From contig CAJNOL010001063.1 in the NCBI GenBank assembly GCA_905250125.1, positions 18,815 through 82,814 on the forward strand: a stretch of 64,000 bases of DNA, read 5' to 3'. The notes below the pieces were generated by a model. The model did no database searches. It saw only the letters and a list, made by a program, of their open reading frames with translations, and was not told the DNA's origin. Position 1 is the stretch's first letter. The number at the start of each line of letters is the position of its first letter. This DNA comes from Rotaria sordida (Eukaryota > Rotifera > Eurotatoria > Philodinida > Philodinidae). This document shows, piece by piece, positions 10,644-23,447 of this stretch. The position numbers and the translations under genes are program-made.

Positions 10644-12462
10644 TAATGTGTTTTTGAATGTAGATGATGAATGAATGGTTTTGTAAAAATAAATACAGAT
10701 ATAAATCTGCGATCTTTTCGTAAGAACATCTCGAAAAAGCAAAAATAGTCACTCTTCTATGAATAAAATAACCTATTCAACGATGAAAAAAGTAAAGACT
10801 GAAGAGGAGAGAGAGAAGGAAATTCATACTTTTTGAGAATCAATAGGGGTTGGAGGCAAAAGTGAAATTCAGTTTTTGTATATCTGTGTTCTAATGTCAA
10901 ACATATCAGTTCAACAATAGCAATCAGCAATTTCAAAGTATTAGCATTCATTGTAAGCTAAAGCTTCCTAATCGATGATCTCGTCAAATCTAGGAAGAAA
11001 AAGAGATCTTCACTTTTTCTGAAGCTATCACCATAAAAACAACAACAATTAAAAATATTTAAAAGCCAAAAAAAACAAAGTTTCATTCAGTGAATCTATT
11101 TGCCCTACAAACAATTACAATTAATATCAACTTCAACACCAACAACAGTGGTGCACATGTCAAATATATCTGTGACTAACTGAGATTTGGAAAAATATTC
11201 TTTTTTTTTGGTAGTAATAAAACTTATTTATCAATAATTTATTGTTGTCTTTTTTTTGTATGTTTCAAATGATGAAGATAGATAAAAATGGTAACCTGAT
11301 TCATAAGTGATAAATAAATTTGAATTATTTTTTTATTGAATAGAATCAGTTTTTATCGGTTTCATAGTCTACCTAGTCATGAAATGAGTAGCAGTGGCAT
11401 AATAAGTTGTACTGTTAGTGAAGGGTTCTCATAATTCACTTCGACGTACGTATTTTAAATGTTGCTGTTAGCTAGATTGACTTTGAGTTGAGTATGAAAA
11501 AAATGTGTCTCACTCTGTCTTCTACATACAACGTTTGCTTTCACACCTACTATACAGAGGCGTATCTCCGAACGAAACTAGGCTGTGATAACCTCCTTAC
11601 CTGTGAAACTTTTAACTGAAGATAGTCTTCATCAATGAGATTGTAGATAAAATTTCTTAGTTTTGTAAAGGAAAAAAAAGTTTACTCTACAGGATTTGGA
11701 AGTGAACAAGTGTTTCTTCTCATTCTATTCAATAAAACGGACTGAGAAAAATTACGAGTCATGAATGGTACCATGGGAATCATCCTAGTGAAAAAGTGCT
11801 ATTTTATTGTAAGCAAAAGTAAACCGTTACTCGAAATTGATGCAAAAAATACTAATATCGATCGTGTTCACTATTTTCAATAAAGACAGTGAGTCTGATA
11901 ATCTGTGATAGTAATACATTCAACTTATAATCGGACAACTGCTTCTATTAAGCTTTATTTTGATAAAAAATAAATAAATATTTGTGAAGGATCATTCAAA
12001 ATTGCTTATACAGTGACGGATGAAACTTGTTTAATATCGTCGTGTCGATTGTCAGAGATGCAATAAGAAGCCAAGGGTAGATACATTTTAAATGTGATCT
12101 CAAACACATCTATCTATATTTACATTCGGTGTCTTATTCTATTGCACTCAATGAAGAAAAAAAGAGCAGCATAAATATTGGCAACTCTATCAATGATCAC
12201 TACAAGCCGGCGATTTTATCATTGTGTGCGATGAATCGTAAACAGAACCGCAATTTTGTTCAACATCAGACATCAACAATCCACTTGATAATGCTCATAA
12301 AATCAAGTTTTCTTTTTTTTTTTTTATTAGTATTAAGTTTAGCATAAAGCATTAAAGTGCACATTGAAAAGAGCAATGGTCAAGCTGCAAGTGTATTTGA
12401 ACTATGAATGGAAATTGTTCGTTTAATAGAGATAGTCGTAGATTAATTTTTTGAATTTTCGC
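10644..12462. other. Intergenic, no gene recognised
   Basis: AT-rich. A 72-codon open frame at 12129-12347 has a hydrophobic end but no support and is probably chance. AATAAA at 10688-10693 is a plausible polyadenylation signal for the ART-TPR gene. No other structure stands out. Confidence 0.5.
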
Positions 12463-15262
12463 TTAAGAAATGTGTCCAGCGCCGTAAGCGAGCGTAAGCG
12501 AAAGACCAAATGCAATCAGAATATGAAGTATCAGAAGGAGAGTTTTCAATCGCTCCTTAAGTATATCTCTTGAAGATGATCGATCATTGATCGACGACGT
12601 TGCTTCGCTACCATTATCACGAACATTCATTTGCAAAAGTTCAGTTCTGTTTTGAACGTTAAATGGTGGCCAATTGTTGCGATAGAAAATTTCGAGACAT
12701 TCGAAACCAATCAATATAACAAATTCTAATAATATCCATGTCAAAAGAAATCGCCAAGGTTTGTTCATTACAAAATCAAATATAGTAAACATAGTAGCAA
12801 GAAAAATAGTTGCAATTGAGAGAATCAATGCACCAGTGCCAACGGTGGCATGTGCATAGTTAAAAATAAATCGATATTGATGATCAGGTTGGCATCGAAA
12901 TAGAGCCATCGTTGGTTGAATAATAGCAGCACTAATAACAAGAATACCGATGATTGAATGAGCAAATTCACGAGATAGACTTTGCGAAACCCATGTACCT
13001 CGTTTATATCTAAGAATAAGTCCGAATGCAATTAGCGTCATTATTGCTGAAAAAATCATAATTGATCTATGAACAGCAAACCATATTGGTTTATCGCAAA
13101 GTTTTCGTGTAGGCCAAGATTGTTTAAAATAGCGAGCAATTAGAATACCTGTTGAAACAAATAGCATCCAAATAAATAACATAATAATACCATGAGCTCG
13201 TAAGAAAATTGCTTTATCATCGTCTGATCCTTCATTATTGATCGTCGTTATTGTTCCTGATTGATCGAGTTGCATCGTTTGAGTTTTCACAGTTACCGAA
13301 GAATGTTGCACTAATGAATCTATTATGTTAACAAGGGCAAAAGTTGAATCTATTTTACGTAAAAATAAAGCATCTCACTTGAACTATCTAATTGTCCTAT
13401 GGCCACAAGAATACGATATTGTGTACTTTGTGAAAGTATAGCAATGCTTCGTTTTCTTCGTCGATCCGTTGTAGTGGTAAAATTCGATAGAATAAATTCA
13501 CAATAGACTAGGTCATTATTTAGAGCTATCCGAGTTACTTTAAATGTACCACCATAATTTGAGTCAGCAGTAACTATGGTTGGAGGTATATGACCACCGG
13601 GATTGATAAAACGTTGAAGTTGAATTGTATCGTCATTCAAGCGTTTACATACAAAAACATGATCATCACCCTAGACAAAAAGAATGAAACAAAAAAAAAA
13701 AACTCCTGTTCGCCCAAACCATTCTATCATCAAGCGACAAGCCAATGCCGAGCCATTGGGATGTGCCAAGATTGTTGGTAACTATTGCAACAGTTGTTAT
13801 TCCGCCAAAATATGACCAATTCAGATTCAGTGCTGCACCAGACACTTGTGAATTGATTGTAGTAGTGGTATCTACTGATGATATTGAAGTCTGATAGACA
13901 ACGACAAAAGTATTTTCAAAATCTTAAAAAGTATGACAACAATATCTGAATCTTACATTAGCTGATTGCGAAACTGTAGTGATAGTTGTAGATGAAACAC
14001 TAGATAAGGTTGTCGAAGAAATCTAAAGAAAATATCGTAACTTAAATACGGAAGGATAATCTTCAGTTAGTTAAATGACTCACATCTTGAGGAGTCAATG
14101 TAATACTAAAGCAATTGACGTAGAATGTGTTGTATGATTCAACGATAGTTGCTCTAAGAATTCATTCGAATTATAAAACATTTTCTTTTTGGCAAAAAAT
14201 TTATCACTCTATAACACGAACTGATTGAGTTTCATTTTCGGAAAGATCAACAAACTCTGTAAACTGAACATATTCATGCTATAAAAAGACGTGCTTTTGC
14301 TACTACATCCACATGATTTACAATGGTAAAGAATGAACTCAATGACTGATTTTGTGAAAAGTTTCACTTCATATTAACTTTGATTCTGTTATTTTGTAAC
14401 TAATCTAGATGATTCTTAATTACTTTTAACTTTCTTTTTATCAATTTGAAATAAAACTGGATCAATTATTACCAACGACAAGAAATTCGATTCTGATGAT
14501 CAATATGATGATTGTTAAATTGAATATCAGAATAGAATTTCTCGTTATTGGTATTAAGCGATCCTGTTTCATTCAAATCGATGAAAATGAAGTTAAAAGC
14601 AATTGAGAAACATCTGAAATCAGATTTAAGAGCTTCCAGGATTTTGATTGAGTGTTGTGGAAATGAAATTCAATTTTTTTTCGGGTTATCGAAAAAAAAA
14701 CAAAAATATCTCATTCATTCTTCACTTCAGTTTTGTTGATGAATACTGATTGTAGAGATAGAGAGATAAAGAAACTTACTTGATAATAATATTTCCTTGA
14801 GCTGCTGTGGATGGAGAACTCCAATTTGCTTGAATTTGAGATTTAGTGGTTGATGATGTGTGCGTAATGCCATTGGGTGATGTACCATCACAATAAACAC
14901 CTTGAACTGATGAATCGATCGATGACCAACTGCCCAAAATGTTTTGACTATATGTATCTTTAGCAAGCAAAAGAATACCTTTGAAACGATTGGAACTTGT
15001 TGCACCTCGAACTGTAACTAAAAGAATAAGCAAGTCGAGAAGACTATCATAGACTAAATCACTCACTTTGAATTGTATCATTACTGTTATATTGATACTT
15101 GTTCGCTTCGATCACATAATTCGACTGACACGACATTGAACTTGTTCCATGAGAGGGCGTCATTGTGTTACAAATGCTGGATGGTGCACCGTACGGATAA
15201 CTTTGAACAATCTTTGTACATTCAAAGACAAGAAGAATAAATAGATTAATGAACGTTCTCAT
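12463..15262 (-). CDS. FRRS1-like: FRRS1-like ferric-chelate reductase (Reeler-DOMON-cytochrome b561)
   Basis: Seven exons chain in phase: 15262-15067, 15017-14780, 14153-14084, 14022-13957, 13890-13720, 13670-13379 and 13319-12463. They give 1890 nt, about 629 aa, close to vertebrate FRRS1. Order: signal peptide (hydrophobic residues 4-14), Reeler domain (SYPYGAPSSIC, FKGILLLA, ATIVESYNTFYV), Ser/Thr-rich linker (exon 4), DOMON domain (NWSYFGG, GIGLSLDDRM, then GDDHVFVCKR), and a six-helix cytochrome b561 core. The four expected heme histidines are visible in LRAHGIIM, FAVHRSIM, FAHSIIG and NYAHATVG. The family reduces ferric iron across membranes using ascorbate-type electron transfer; that role is from family knowledge. 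A conserved-looking stretch near 14221-14285 is intronic in this model. The gene looks intact. Confidence 0.9.
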
Positions 15263-17250
15263 TTAAACCAATAATGATGTTTTTCTCTTTGCACTAAACA
15301 TAAAATGACTTGTAAAAAGAAATAATAAATTTAAGATATTTTTCTGAAAAAAGGAAAAATATTATCTTGAAAGAAAAGAAAAACATTAGCTAATTTTCTC
15401 ATAGACTTAATAGCAAAAAAAAAACCTAGCATCTTCAAAACACTTTCATTCAAAAATTAATATCATTCTCTTCCTTCAACAAAAAGACTTTTTTTTTCTT
15501 TTGTCATCTACTAGTAATATTTTTTACGACCGTCTCATTGTCATGACTACGACGCACTATTTTCTAATGACTCTGTAGGTGAATGTTTATTTTTTTTGTA
15601 TATCAACCTTCGCTTCTCTGTAAAAATCATAGTAGTAAAGAAGCAAGGAAAATGTGTTCTATTTATCTTTTCAGTTCGACGAATATAAATATAATTCAAA
15701 AGTAAGATAAAATGAATCCTTGAAACTTTGCCAGCTTTTATACGAAACGATTTACGTTATAAATCATTATTAATACAAAACTCAACTATAAAGTTTTTAG
15801 AATTTGATTTGCATTCGAAATTATTCATTGAATAAATTTTCATCTAGCACGTCTGAGATGCATAGTGACAGTCTGATTATTTTATAGAAACAAATGGCAA
15901 ACTATACGTATTAAAATAAGCTTTCGTATTCATGTGAATACATTACTATAATGACTAACTTTAATCTCCTTTTATTGTCAATTTTTCTTGACCATCAGGT
16001 GAGTTATAAGAAAAAACAAAAAAAAAAACTTTTTTCCCTGATAAATTGATTTGAATCGATCCATTTTACATGTCCAAAAAAATGACCAATTCTTAGAGTT
16101 ATTTCCAGTGAAAACTATGTCGAATGACCTCTATTCGAAAATCACATATATCTGATCAGAATATGTATATAACTCAGAAACGATATTCAACTCATCAGAC
16201 ATCAATATGAAAATTATTTTGTAGTTTTAACAAAATCATTCTTCTTATTTTCAGAAAACGACTAGTAATATGTTGCAACTAGCTTTCGGTACAAAAAAAC
16301 TTCCATGTTAGATTTGGAAAGCTACGGGAAGTAATACATCACGATACTCTCTATATTCTATGACTCGTTAAATTTATTTGATGACTTACTTGATCAGTCA
16401 TACCAACAAGTTAATGTAATCATTACAAAATTATTATAAAGCAATGACGAGACAATAAGGAATTATTCATCTGGAAATTTAAAAAAAAATTTTCTTTCAC
16501 TGATGCTTCGGAACTTTTTCTTTGTCAAATCATGGAATCGGGTCGACAAATAGAGAGAAAATGTCGATTTTTGTCAAGTTTTTCTTTTCTTGCTTTGATG
16601 ATATGGCTTTCAAACATATAGTTTTGCAACGAAATATTATCATTTATCTTGAAGAAAAATAATTTATTGCAAGTGTATTGTTTTTCTTCTAAAGTATTAC
16701 CTTCTACGGCATTTGCCAAGAGCTCGTATAGCTCTCCTATCGATGACTCCTCTTCGTAATTTTTCTTCTCTTAACTTTCATTATCTCATCTGAAATGCAA
16801 GTTTGAAAGGAAGCTCATATGTGCAGAAAATTATCGTACTTGTACAATCTTTTTTCACATTATACCAGAGTATGTTGAATCCGAGAGTTTGGGATGAATA
16901 TATTAAGCTTGATCATAAAAGCCAAAGTCTAAGATTCTCAAACTAGACCTATTTCAATAATATGGTAACATTCGTAGTCGAATTAGCCAAAACATGAAAA
17001 TTCTAGTTCAATCGTTAATATTGAAGGTTACCGACTCAAAGCACTCTTGTAATAGAGTATTAATGGATAAATCATGACATACTGATCAACGAAACCTTAT
17101 TTTCATAAAGATAACTCAGACACAAAAATTTCAAAAGAACTCACATCACTAGATCATATGTCAACCAGATTCAGTAAAGAGTTGAAAGTCGTGAAGTTTT
17201 GTAAACGTTTTTATGGTTGAATCGACAAGAGTACTCCTTTTTTCAATTTT
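15263..17250. other. Gene-poor spacer upstream of the FRRS1-like gene
   Basis: Very AT-rich with many poly-A and poly-T runs. It should include the promoter of the minus-strand FRRS1-like gene at its left end. No supported gene, RNA or clear repeat was found. Confidence 0.45.
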
Positions 17251-17252
17251 TA

Positions 17253-17302
17253 GGGGTGTGGGTGTGGATGAAAAGAAAAGACACACCCACACTCCACCCT
17301 CA
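17253..17302. repeat. Telomere-like hairpin 1
   Basis: GGGGTGTGGGTGTGGATG is followed by the spacer AAAAGAAAAG and then ACACACCCACACTCC. The two arms can pair, making a hairpin of TGTGGG-like sequence. Confidence 0.8.
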
Positions 17303-17524
17303 GGAAAGAGAGCATGATACTAAGTACAAGTAGACTCAAGGAAAATAAATAGCATATAGATCAATTTGATTAGTTTGATGAGTTTTATTTAAAAAAATGG
17401 TAATCATACTTGACAATCAAGCTATTTTAAATGTTTTACTTAAACAAGAAATGTTATTCGAATGAAGCAAAATCTATATTGTCAAAAAATAATTATTTCT
17501 AATGTAAAATTAATTTTTTTTTTA

Positions 17525-17835
17525 TTGAAAAACTACAAATCGCACTTGAATGCGAAGCACATAAGTCTTTAAAAGATTGAACGATAACAGAAGATCAATT
17601 AATCATATTAAGTGGTAAATTAAGTAAAGAAACTGGTTAAATTCTATGGACAAAAGATAATGAAGAAATAAATATAGATGAAAGTAATCAATTTATAATT
17701 ATAAATGATGGAGAAATTTATCGATTATAAACTAAAAGAATCAAAAAGAATTAATTATTAAACTTGAAAATAAACTAAAATCATATCAAGTGGTTATTAC
17801 TGATCAAATATAAATCTGATTTGTAGATTATCAAT
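17525..17835 (+). pseudogene. Decayed immunoglobulin (I-set) domain
   Basis: Translated pieces read LECEAHKSLK, ILWTKDNEEINIDESNQF and INDGEIYRL. They follow the strand pattern of titin/twitchin-like I-set domains: Cys on strand B, Trp on strand C, then a basic strand E region. The frame is broken by several stops (for example after ETG and after EIYRL). No neighbouring exons of a giant muscle protein are seen, so this is an isolated dead fragment. Confidence 0.5.
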
Positions 17836-17895
17836 TAGAATTCAATCGTTCGTAGAAAGCAGGGAATAAGTCTCCTCTAGCCCTCGTCTGATTAC

Positions 17896-17958
17896 GTGTG
17901 GATGTGAGTGTGAGAAGAGAAGATCCACACTCACCCACACCCACACCCGTACCCTCAT
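17896..17958. repeat. Telomere-like hairpin 2
   Basis: The G-rich arm GTGTGGATGTGAGTGTGAG, the spacer AAGAGAAGAT, and the C-rich arm CCACACTCACCCACACCC are followed by ACACCCGTACCCT. Same design as 17253-17302. Confidence 0.8.
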
Positions 17959-19510
17959 AACACAAACATCGAATTGAACCTGCAACGCAAAAGAAAATTC
18001 GTTCCGCTGCTGTGATGTGCGTTCTCCTTCTGTTTTAATCTCTCGTCTTCTTCTCTCTTAAGTCTTTCTCGTCTCTCACAAGTTTACTCTACTTCTTTTC
18101 TTACTTTTTTTCTTTGCTCTTTTTCTCCCGAATTTTTTTTTTGGTAGCATGTGCACATGACGTTGCAAATTAGTCTCCAACACTTGTACATTTTTCTTTC
18201 TTAATAATGACTGCACGGATAACTAAAACGTCGAAATAAAATGTGTTCACCAGAGTCGTTATTATCGTGTCATTCACATTGAGATCACTTGTGTTTGTTT
18301 CTGATTTTTCTGTATTAAATTTTGATCAGCTATTCATGATTCAACAAAATACTTCTTTTATTAGCAATTGCTACCTGAGACTTAATGAAATTAAATTCTT
18401 TGAAGGTTTAATTATGATGTGTTGTGAAGAAATTGATTAGTTTGTTCGAATACGATGCTTTTCATATACGTTACGCTCGTTATTTTTTCTTTTTTTACCT
18501 ATTTCTTTTTTTTCTTGTTAAGAGTATTGAAAGACATTGAAGTAGCGATTGTATGCTTCTATTTCACACTTTAGAAATGGTGCATATATTTTTCTTTTCA
18601 TTTCTCTTTACACATAGCTGCAAGAAGGTAGGGACACGATTTACATATTGAATAGCATTGATTTTTCTACAGTACTCGCATGACAGGTATCTAAATTCGA
18701 TACTATATAAGAGCAGAAACTTTTATATGAAGAACATGTAGCAGAGGCATTCTCGATTCATAGGAAACAAAAATAGCAAAGCAATCTATTTAAAAGAATG
18801 ATTTAGCATACGATTCTTTATGGATGATCACATATTACTGTATGAAAAATGAATATATAAGAATCAAATAGTGTGAAATTTCTCTTTGTGAATACCTTTT
18901 GATGGTATACACCCGCATAAAAGAAATACTCTGAACTTAAGGGTGGTGATTTCTACTGGAAATGGATCTTTCCATAATAAAAACTATCATATTCTGAACT
19001 GTGAAAGACTATCTATATTTACGTGACCTAGAATGACCTCTCTAATGCGAGTATTTATTTTCATTTTGCTTGAAGACAAACAGAGCGTCGTACGCTTGAA
19101 AGAAAAAGAAATTGGAGAGTAAATCAAAAAATGTGTGCTCCTTTCACCTTGAGTGTGCATGAAACAGGAGTATGCCTTTTTTCAATTTATACTCAACACA
19201 CAATCAGCATAAATTTATGTTTTACAATCTGACATGACCGATCGATACGATTTGACTCTGGAATAGTTGATATAACTAATTGAAGACGGCGATGCATGAA
19301 ACTGCCTTACAAATCTTACTATTTGATTGAATCTATTTCAAATATCTTCGAATGAAAGCAAGAATACATGCAGGACTGTAAAATGAATCAAAACAAAGAT
19401 ACCGCAGTCAAACTGAAAGATGGTACTCGTCTTCAAACAGACAGAATACATTCTAAGAAAAAGCATAGAATAATCAATCTTACAATGAGTAGATCTGTTG
19501 TCTGGTGGAG

Positions 19511-19560
19511 GGTTTTGGGTGTGGTTATGTGAGTGTGGGTGGATGTGAATAAGGTGAAGA
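19511..19560. repeat. Telomere-like tract 3 (mostly one arm)
   Basis: A G-rich arm (GGGTGTGGTTATGTGAGTG, then TGGGTGGATGTGAATAAGG) is followed at about 19570 by only a short C-rich remnant (CATGCGCACTC). It looks like a partly deleted member of the hairpin family. Confidence 0.65.
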
Positions 19561-19759
19561 ATCGGAACAACATGCGCACTCTAAATTTATTATCGGCTGA
19601 GATTATAATCGATCGCTTCGATAATAGACTAATTCATTGTAACAAAAATGTTATGTATAGAACCGTTTCTATTTGATCCAGACTCATTTTCGATTATGAA
19701 TTCATTCAGCGGAATTGAAACCGGCGAAATCCATTATTAGCGAAATGGCTTAATTCAAT

Positions 19760-19990
19760 CCTTCAAGGATTTGTTATACGTTTCATTTTCATAAACTCTT
19801 GCACTACTATGAAAATAACAAATGCTTCAACTGTTTATGAAAACAAACATTGAACTCTGCAAAGATTTATGAAAATGACACGTAAAGTATACTGTTTAAT
19901 GATTTATGAGATTTGCATAAACCTTAAAAGGATTTATGAAAATGGCATTTGTCCAAAGAGTTTATAAAAATTTGATGTAGAGTTTATGAC
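19760..19990. repeat. Degenerate TTTATGAAAATG repeats
   Basis: About six copies of (G)ATTTATGAAAATG or GTTTATGAAAAC occur at irregular 25-45 bp spacing. One inverted copy (CATTTTCATAAAC) lies near 19786. The origin is unknown. Confidence 0.5.
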
Positions 19991-20201
19991 ACTAATAAAT
20001 TCTATTGTAGGGTTTTTTTACTCTACACTTTTTTAAATAGTGAATCCCTATACACCCTCAAAAGAAACCGTATTATGAGAAACCCAAAACAGTGTTTTCG
20101 GGTATTTTTATGCAGAAAAGATTCCCGAGATCGTTTAGCAAACTCTTATCACGCAAAAATGTCAGGAAGATCTTTTCTTATTTTCCCACAATACCGAATT
20201 T

Positions 20202-20302
20202 TGGGTCGAAGAGTGTAGATGTGAATGTGGGTGTGAGTGCTGGTCTTTTCTTAAGCCAAACCCGCACTCACACTCATATCCACTTACACCCGATACCCAC
20301 AG
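20202..20302. repeat. Telomere-like hairpin 4
   Basis: The arm GTGAATGTGGGTGTGAGTG, the spacer TGGTCTTTTCTTAAGCC, and the arm CCGCACTCACACTCATATCC end in ACACCCGATACCCAC. The spacer is pyrimidine-rich, opposite in polarity to hairpins 1 and 2. Confidence 0.75.
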
Positions 20303-21738
20303 ACATAAGAGATAACAAAGAGAATATAGCATGAAAAATAGATTAAATATATAGTTAATAAATTATGTCGATGTCTGAAGATTAGTTAATGAAAGCACAA
20401 AATTTATATAGAATTTCAGTCCTATAAAGTTTTATGTCCATCAATAGATGACAAGAAAGAGAAAACATGAAAATCAACAATGAAAAGAACTATAGTCGTG
20501 AAATAGTACTTTTTTATCATTACTGTAGTTATTAGGAGGAAGACATGACTAAGGCGGAGGCTTATTTGACTATTATAGAGTCAGAAAAATAAGAATGATT
20601 CGTTCCGGTATACCGACCGATTCAGTCCAGTCTAATCGGTTAAAACGATCACGGTACCAGTAAGAAAAAAATCCTATCGGTTCTAACTCAGGAATCCAGT
20701 ATTAAGTGGCAGATTTAGAGTAATAGAAAAAAGAATGTGATTTAAATCCATTATTTTATTGTATTCTGTTGAATCAGAGTAGGTATCGGATGCTTTATAC
20801 AATTATCTGATTGTCGTTTTTCAGTTGTCGTATTTTTATCCTACCAGTAAGCGATTATTTTTCATGATTACTGCTTGCGATGATCGTAATTCTTCATAAC
20901 ACATAGTTTATGAATGCTGTACACGGTCACACTAAATGGCTTTCGTTTACGATCGTGGACGATTGACTCAACAATGGATTCGAAAAATCGATTGATCGAG
21001 TATTGATTTTCAGTACTGATATACTTTTTAAATTGTTGTACTATTCGTTTATTGACTGAGAAAAACTATAGTTCGCTCAGTTGCATTAACAGTGACATTT
21101 GATTATTAACGCCACACCCTAGCTTCGTCAAGAGAATATTTTTCGACATTGACGTCGATAAGAAGCATAAGAAGTCTGTAGTAGAAAAAACGCTGATCTT
21201 ACGTATAGGTAACTCTGTTCAAATTTACCCCAGATCATTTCATTGGACATAAACAGTAGATAACGATAACATCGTTAGAATCATATCGAGAGTCGCAACT
21301 CAAATCCAAAGATCTCGACTCAATTGAGATGATTTTTTCTACTCTCATTTGAAAACATTCGTAATAAATTTTTATTTTGGGTGAAAAAAGTCGCTCGCTA
21401 TCTAATCATTGAATATACGAACTAGAAAAAGAAACTCAGATCAGCAAACCTCTTGTTCGAGGTCTACTTTTTGTACTATGATTGTTGTATTACTCACGAC
21501 CTCGTGTTTGATATTAAAATTCAAAAACGAACTATTCAAACATCTAGTAGGCTTTTTTTCTTGAGAAGTTTCAATTTCAGTACAGGTAAAAAATAGGGTG
21601 ACTGTTAAAAATTGTTGTGCATCTATCGATCGAATTCAAGTTGACATCAGTTGAATTCAATTCCACATATTACTTATTTTGAAGAAATTATCAAGTGTTC
21701 GATTTATGTTTCAGATTTAAATTCATTTTTCAAGAAAT
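20303..21738. other. Gene-free stretch before the REEP-like gene
   Basis: No coding frame or clear repeat family is recognised. The right end should hold the REEP-like promoter. Confidence 0.45.
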
Positions 21739-22944
21739 ATGGCTGACAAAGTTAAAAAGTATTTTGATCCATTGAAAAGTAAAGTGAAATCATCCTATAG
21801 CAACAGTCCACTTGGTCTTGGGTTTGATCTAATTGAAGCAAAGACCAGTGTTGACTCTGCAATTATTGCTATTGGTATGTTTTAAATTATGATTTCCTGG
21901 TTCATCTCACATGCCTATGTTGTTTTATAGCTCTATGTAGTATTCTTGCCATCTATCTGGTATTTGGCTGGTGCAACGATTTTTTATGTAACTTCATCGG
22001 ATTAATCTATGGAGCATATGTCTCGTGAGTAGAATTCTCGTCAAAAACTTTTTGTCCTCAGTTAGAGTATTGTCATATGGTGGGATGGAAAATTTATTCA
22101 AATTTTATTCAACCATTCGTTCGGATTTATCTCACCATATAAACATCCGGCGCAAAATAGATGCATTTAAACGCGTCTGGATGTGATTGAGACGCATTTT
22201 GACCAAAAATAAATAAATGATGCCATACTCTCCCTCAACTAATCGATTCAAATACTTTGGTTCCTTCGGAATAGTATACTCATAATTAATTTTTGTCACC
22301 GTCATTGACAAAGTTCATCAAAAGAGATCTTTCTGAAGTGTAAATCTTTAAAATAGATAGCAACAAACATTCAGAATCTCGCTGCCTTCAAAACGAAAAG
22401 GATTCTCTCATGAAGAATGATTCCAAAAGGCATCTATTTATTAGAAAATGATCAGTAACTGATAAAAGAGCAACGAGCGAGCTCTATAAACACTGAAAGT
22501 TTCACTCGATTTGGCTTTTCTTGTGTATTTTGCGGTACAGATCCCATTGAATAATCCATGCATGAGTTGAATTGTTTGAATTTTTTTGTCAGGTCAATGT
22601 CAATTCTATTATCGGACACGTCCAATCAAAAACAACTGTTAATGTATTGGATTATTTATTCAACACTTGGTTGTATTGAATATATCCTGCACCGTCTGTG
22701 CGATTTCTTAGTATTATATTGGCTTGGCAAATGTGTTTTTCTCATTCGGTTTCTTCAATCTGGATCATCTTCATCTGAAAAGAGTTCTGAACGAGAGCTG
22801 GCCGACTTTCTTACAAATCTAGGTGAGGTTACAATAATTTATTTAAAAAATGTCAAATAAATGAGTAAATCAAAATTGATAACAATTTTTATAGTTGATA
22901 CTCGTTCTCTGAAGTTTTATCATTTCGAAAATGTTTGCATTTAG
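21739..22944 (+). CDS. REEP-like: REEP/DP1 (TB2/HVA22) family ER-shaping protein
   Basis: Four exons chain in phase: 21739-21874, 21931-22024, 22593-22822 and 22895-22944. They total 510 nt and about 169 aa, close to REEP5/6 length. Visible family features are a membrane hairpin (ALCSILAIYLVFG), the signature CNFIGLIYGAYVS, and the second hydrophobic pair after YWIIYSTLGCIEY and LVLYWLGKCVFLIRFL. REEP5/Yop1-type proteins bend ER tubules; that role is from the family. Intron 2 (568 nt) is much longer than the others and contains sequence with short inverted motifs. Exon 4 is a prediction based on GTGAGG and TTTTTATAG signals with consistent phase; without it exon 3 reads on to 22858. Confidence 0.8.
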
Positions 22945-23447
22945 AATAATTTATTAGTGAGAAAACATATTTATATTGTCTAATATATTTTCAATACATA
23001 ACTTCTTTTCTTTTAATGATAATATATACAATACATGCCGTAAGAACCGGCAAATATCATTTTATTTTTCGCTTCGCCAGTTCAATTATATACATATCGA
23101 TTTAATCATTCAGTAAACTTTCGAGCATACCATTCTTTCTATTGACGAACTTTGAAATATACTATTGAATTTTGCATAAATTTAGAATTCAGTTCATTCA
23201 TAGTTTTTTTTGTATACTCGTTCTATTCCGACTCTGCTAAATGAATAATACTACCACCGTATTGATTGACACCTACGATAAGATCCTTTCGTCGCAAAGG
23301 GTAACCGCAAAAATCTTGATTTATTTACGAGACTTAATGTTCATAATTTATCCTTATTCGAATATGTTTCACTGAGAAACAGTTGGATTTGCTATCCTTC
23401 TATTCCTTCGCTCTCTCTCTCTCTCAAAGCAAAAAATCCTTACTCAT
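22945..23447. other. Spacer between REEP-like and LRR genes
   Basis: AT-rich, no gene. A CTCTCTCTCTCTCTC run lies at 23411-23425, shortly before the LRR gene's ATG. Confidence 0.5.

Larger units (their letters stand above)
17959..20091. other. Long gene-free stretch
   Basis: No supported gene. It contains pyrimidine-rich tracts (about 18030-18140), one telomere-like arm (19511-19560), and a degenerate repeat of TTTATGAAAATG-like units at 19760-19990. Short open frames such as 18243-18440 have no recognisable features. Confidence 0.5.

Noticed and set aside
12129..12347. 72-codon frame ending in a hydrophobic stretch
   Set aside because: The hydrophobic end comes from a poly-T run; no support as a gene.
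14211..14285. Possible extra exon of the FRRS1-like gene (HEYVQFTEFVDLSENE)
   Set aside because: Including it breaks the phase between exons 2 and 3, whereas skipping it restores the Reeler sequence IIIKATIVESYN.
22060..22240. Possible small inverted-repeat element in REEP intron 2 (GCGTCTGGATG, GACGCATTTTG)
   Set aside because: Arms match only over short, interrupted stretches; not enough to call an element.
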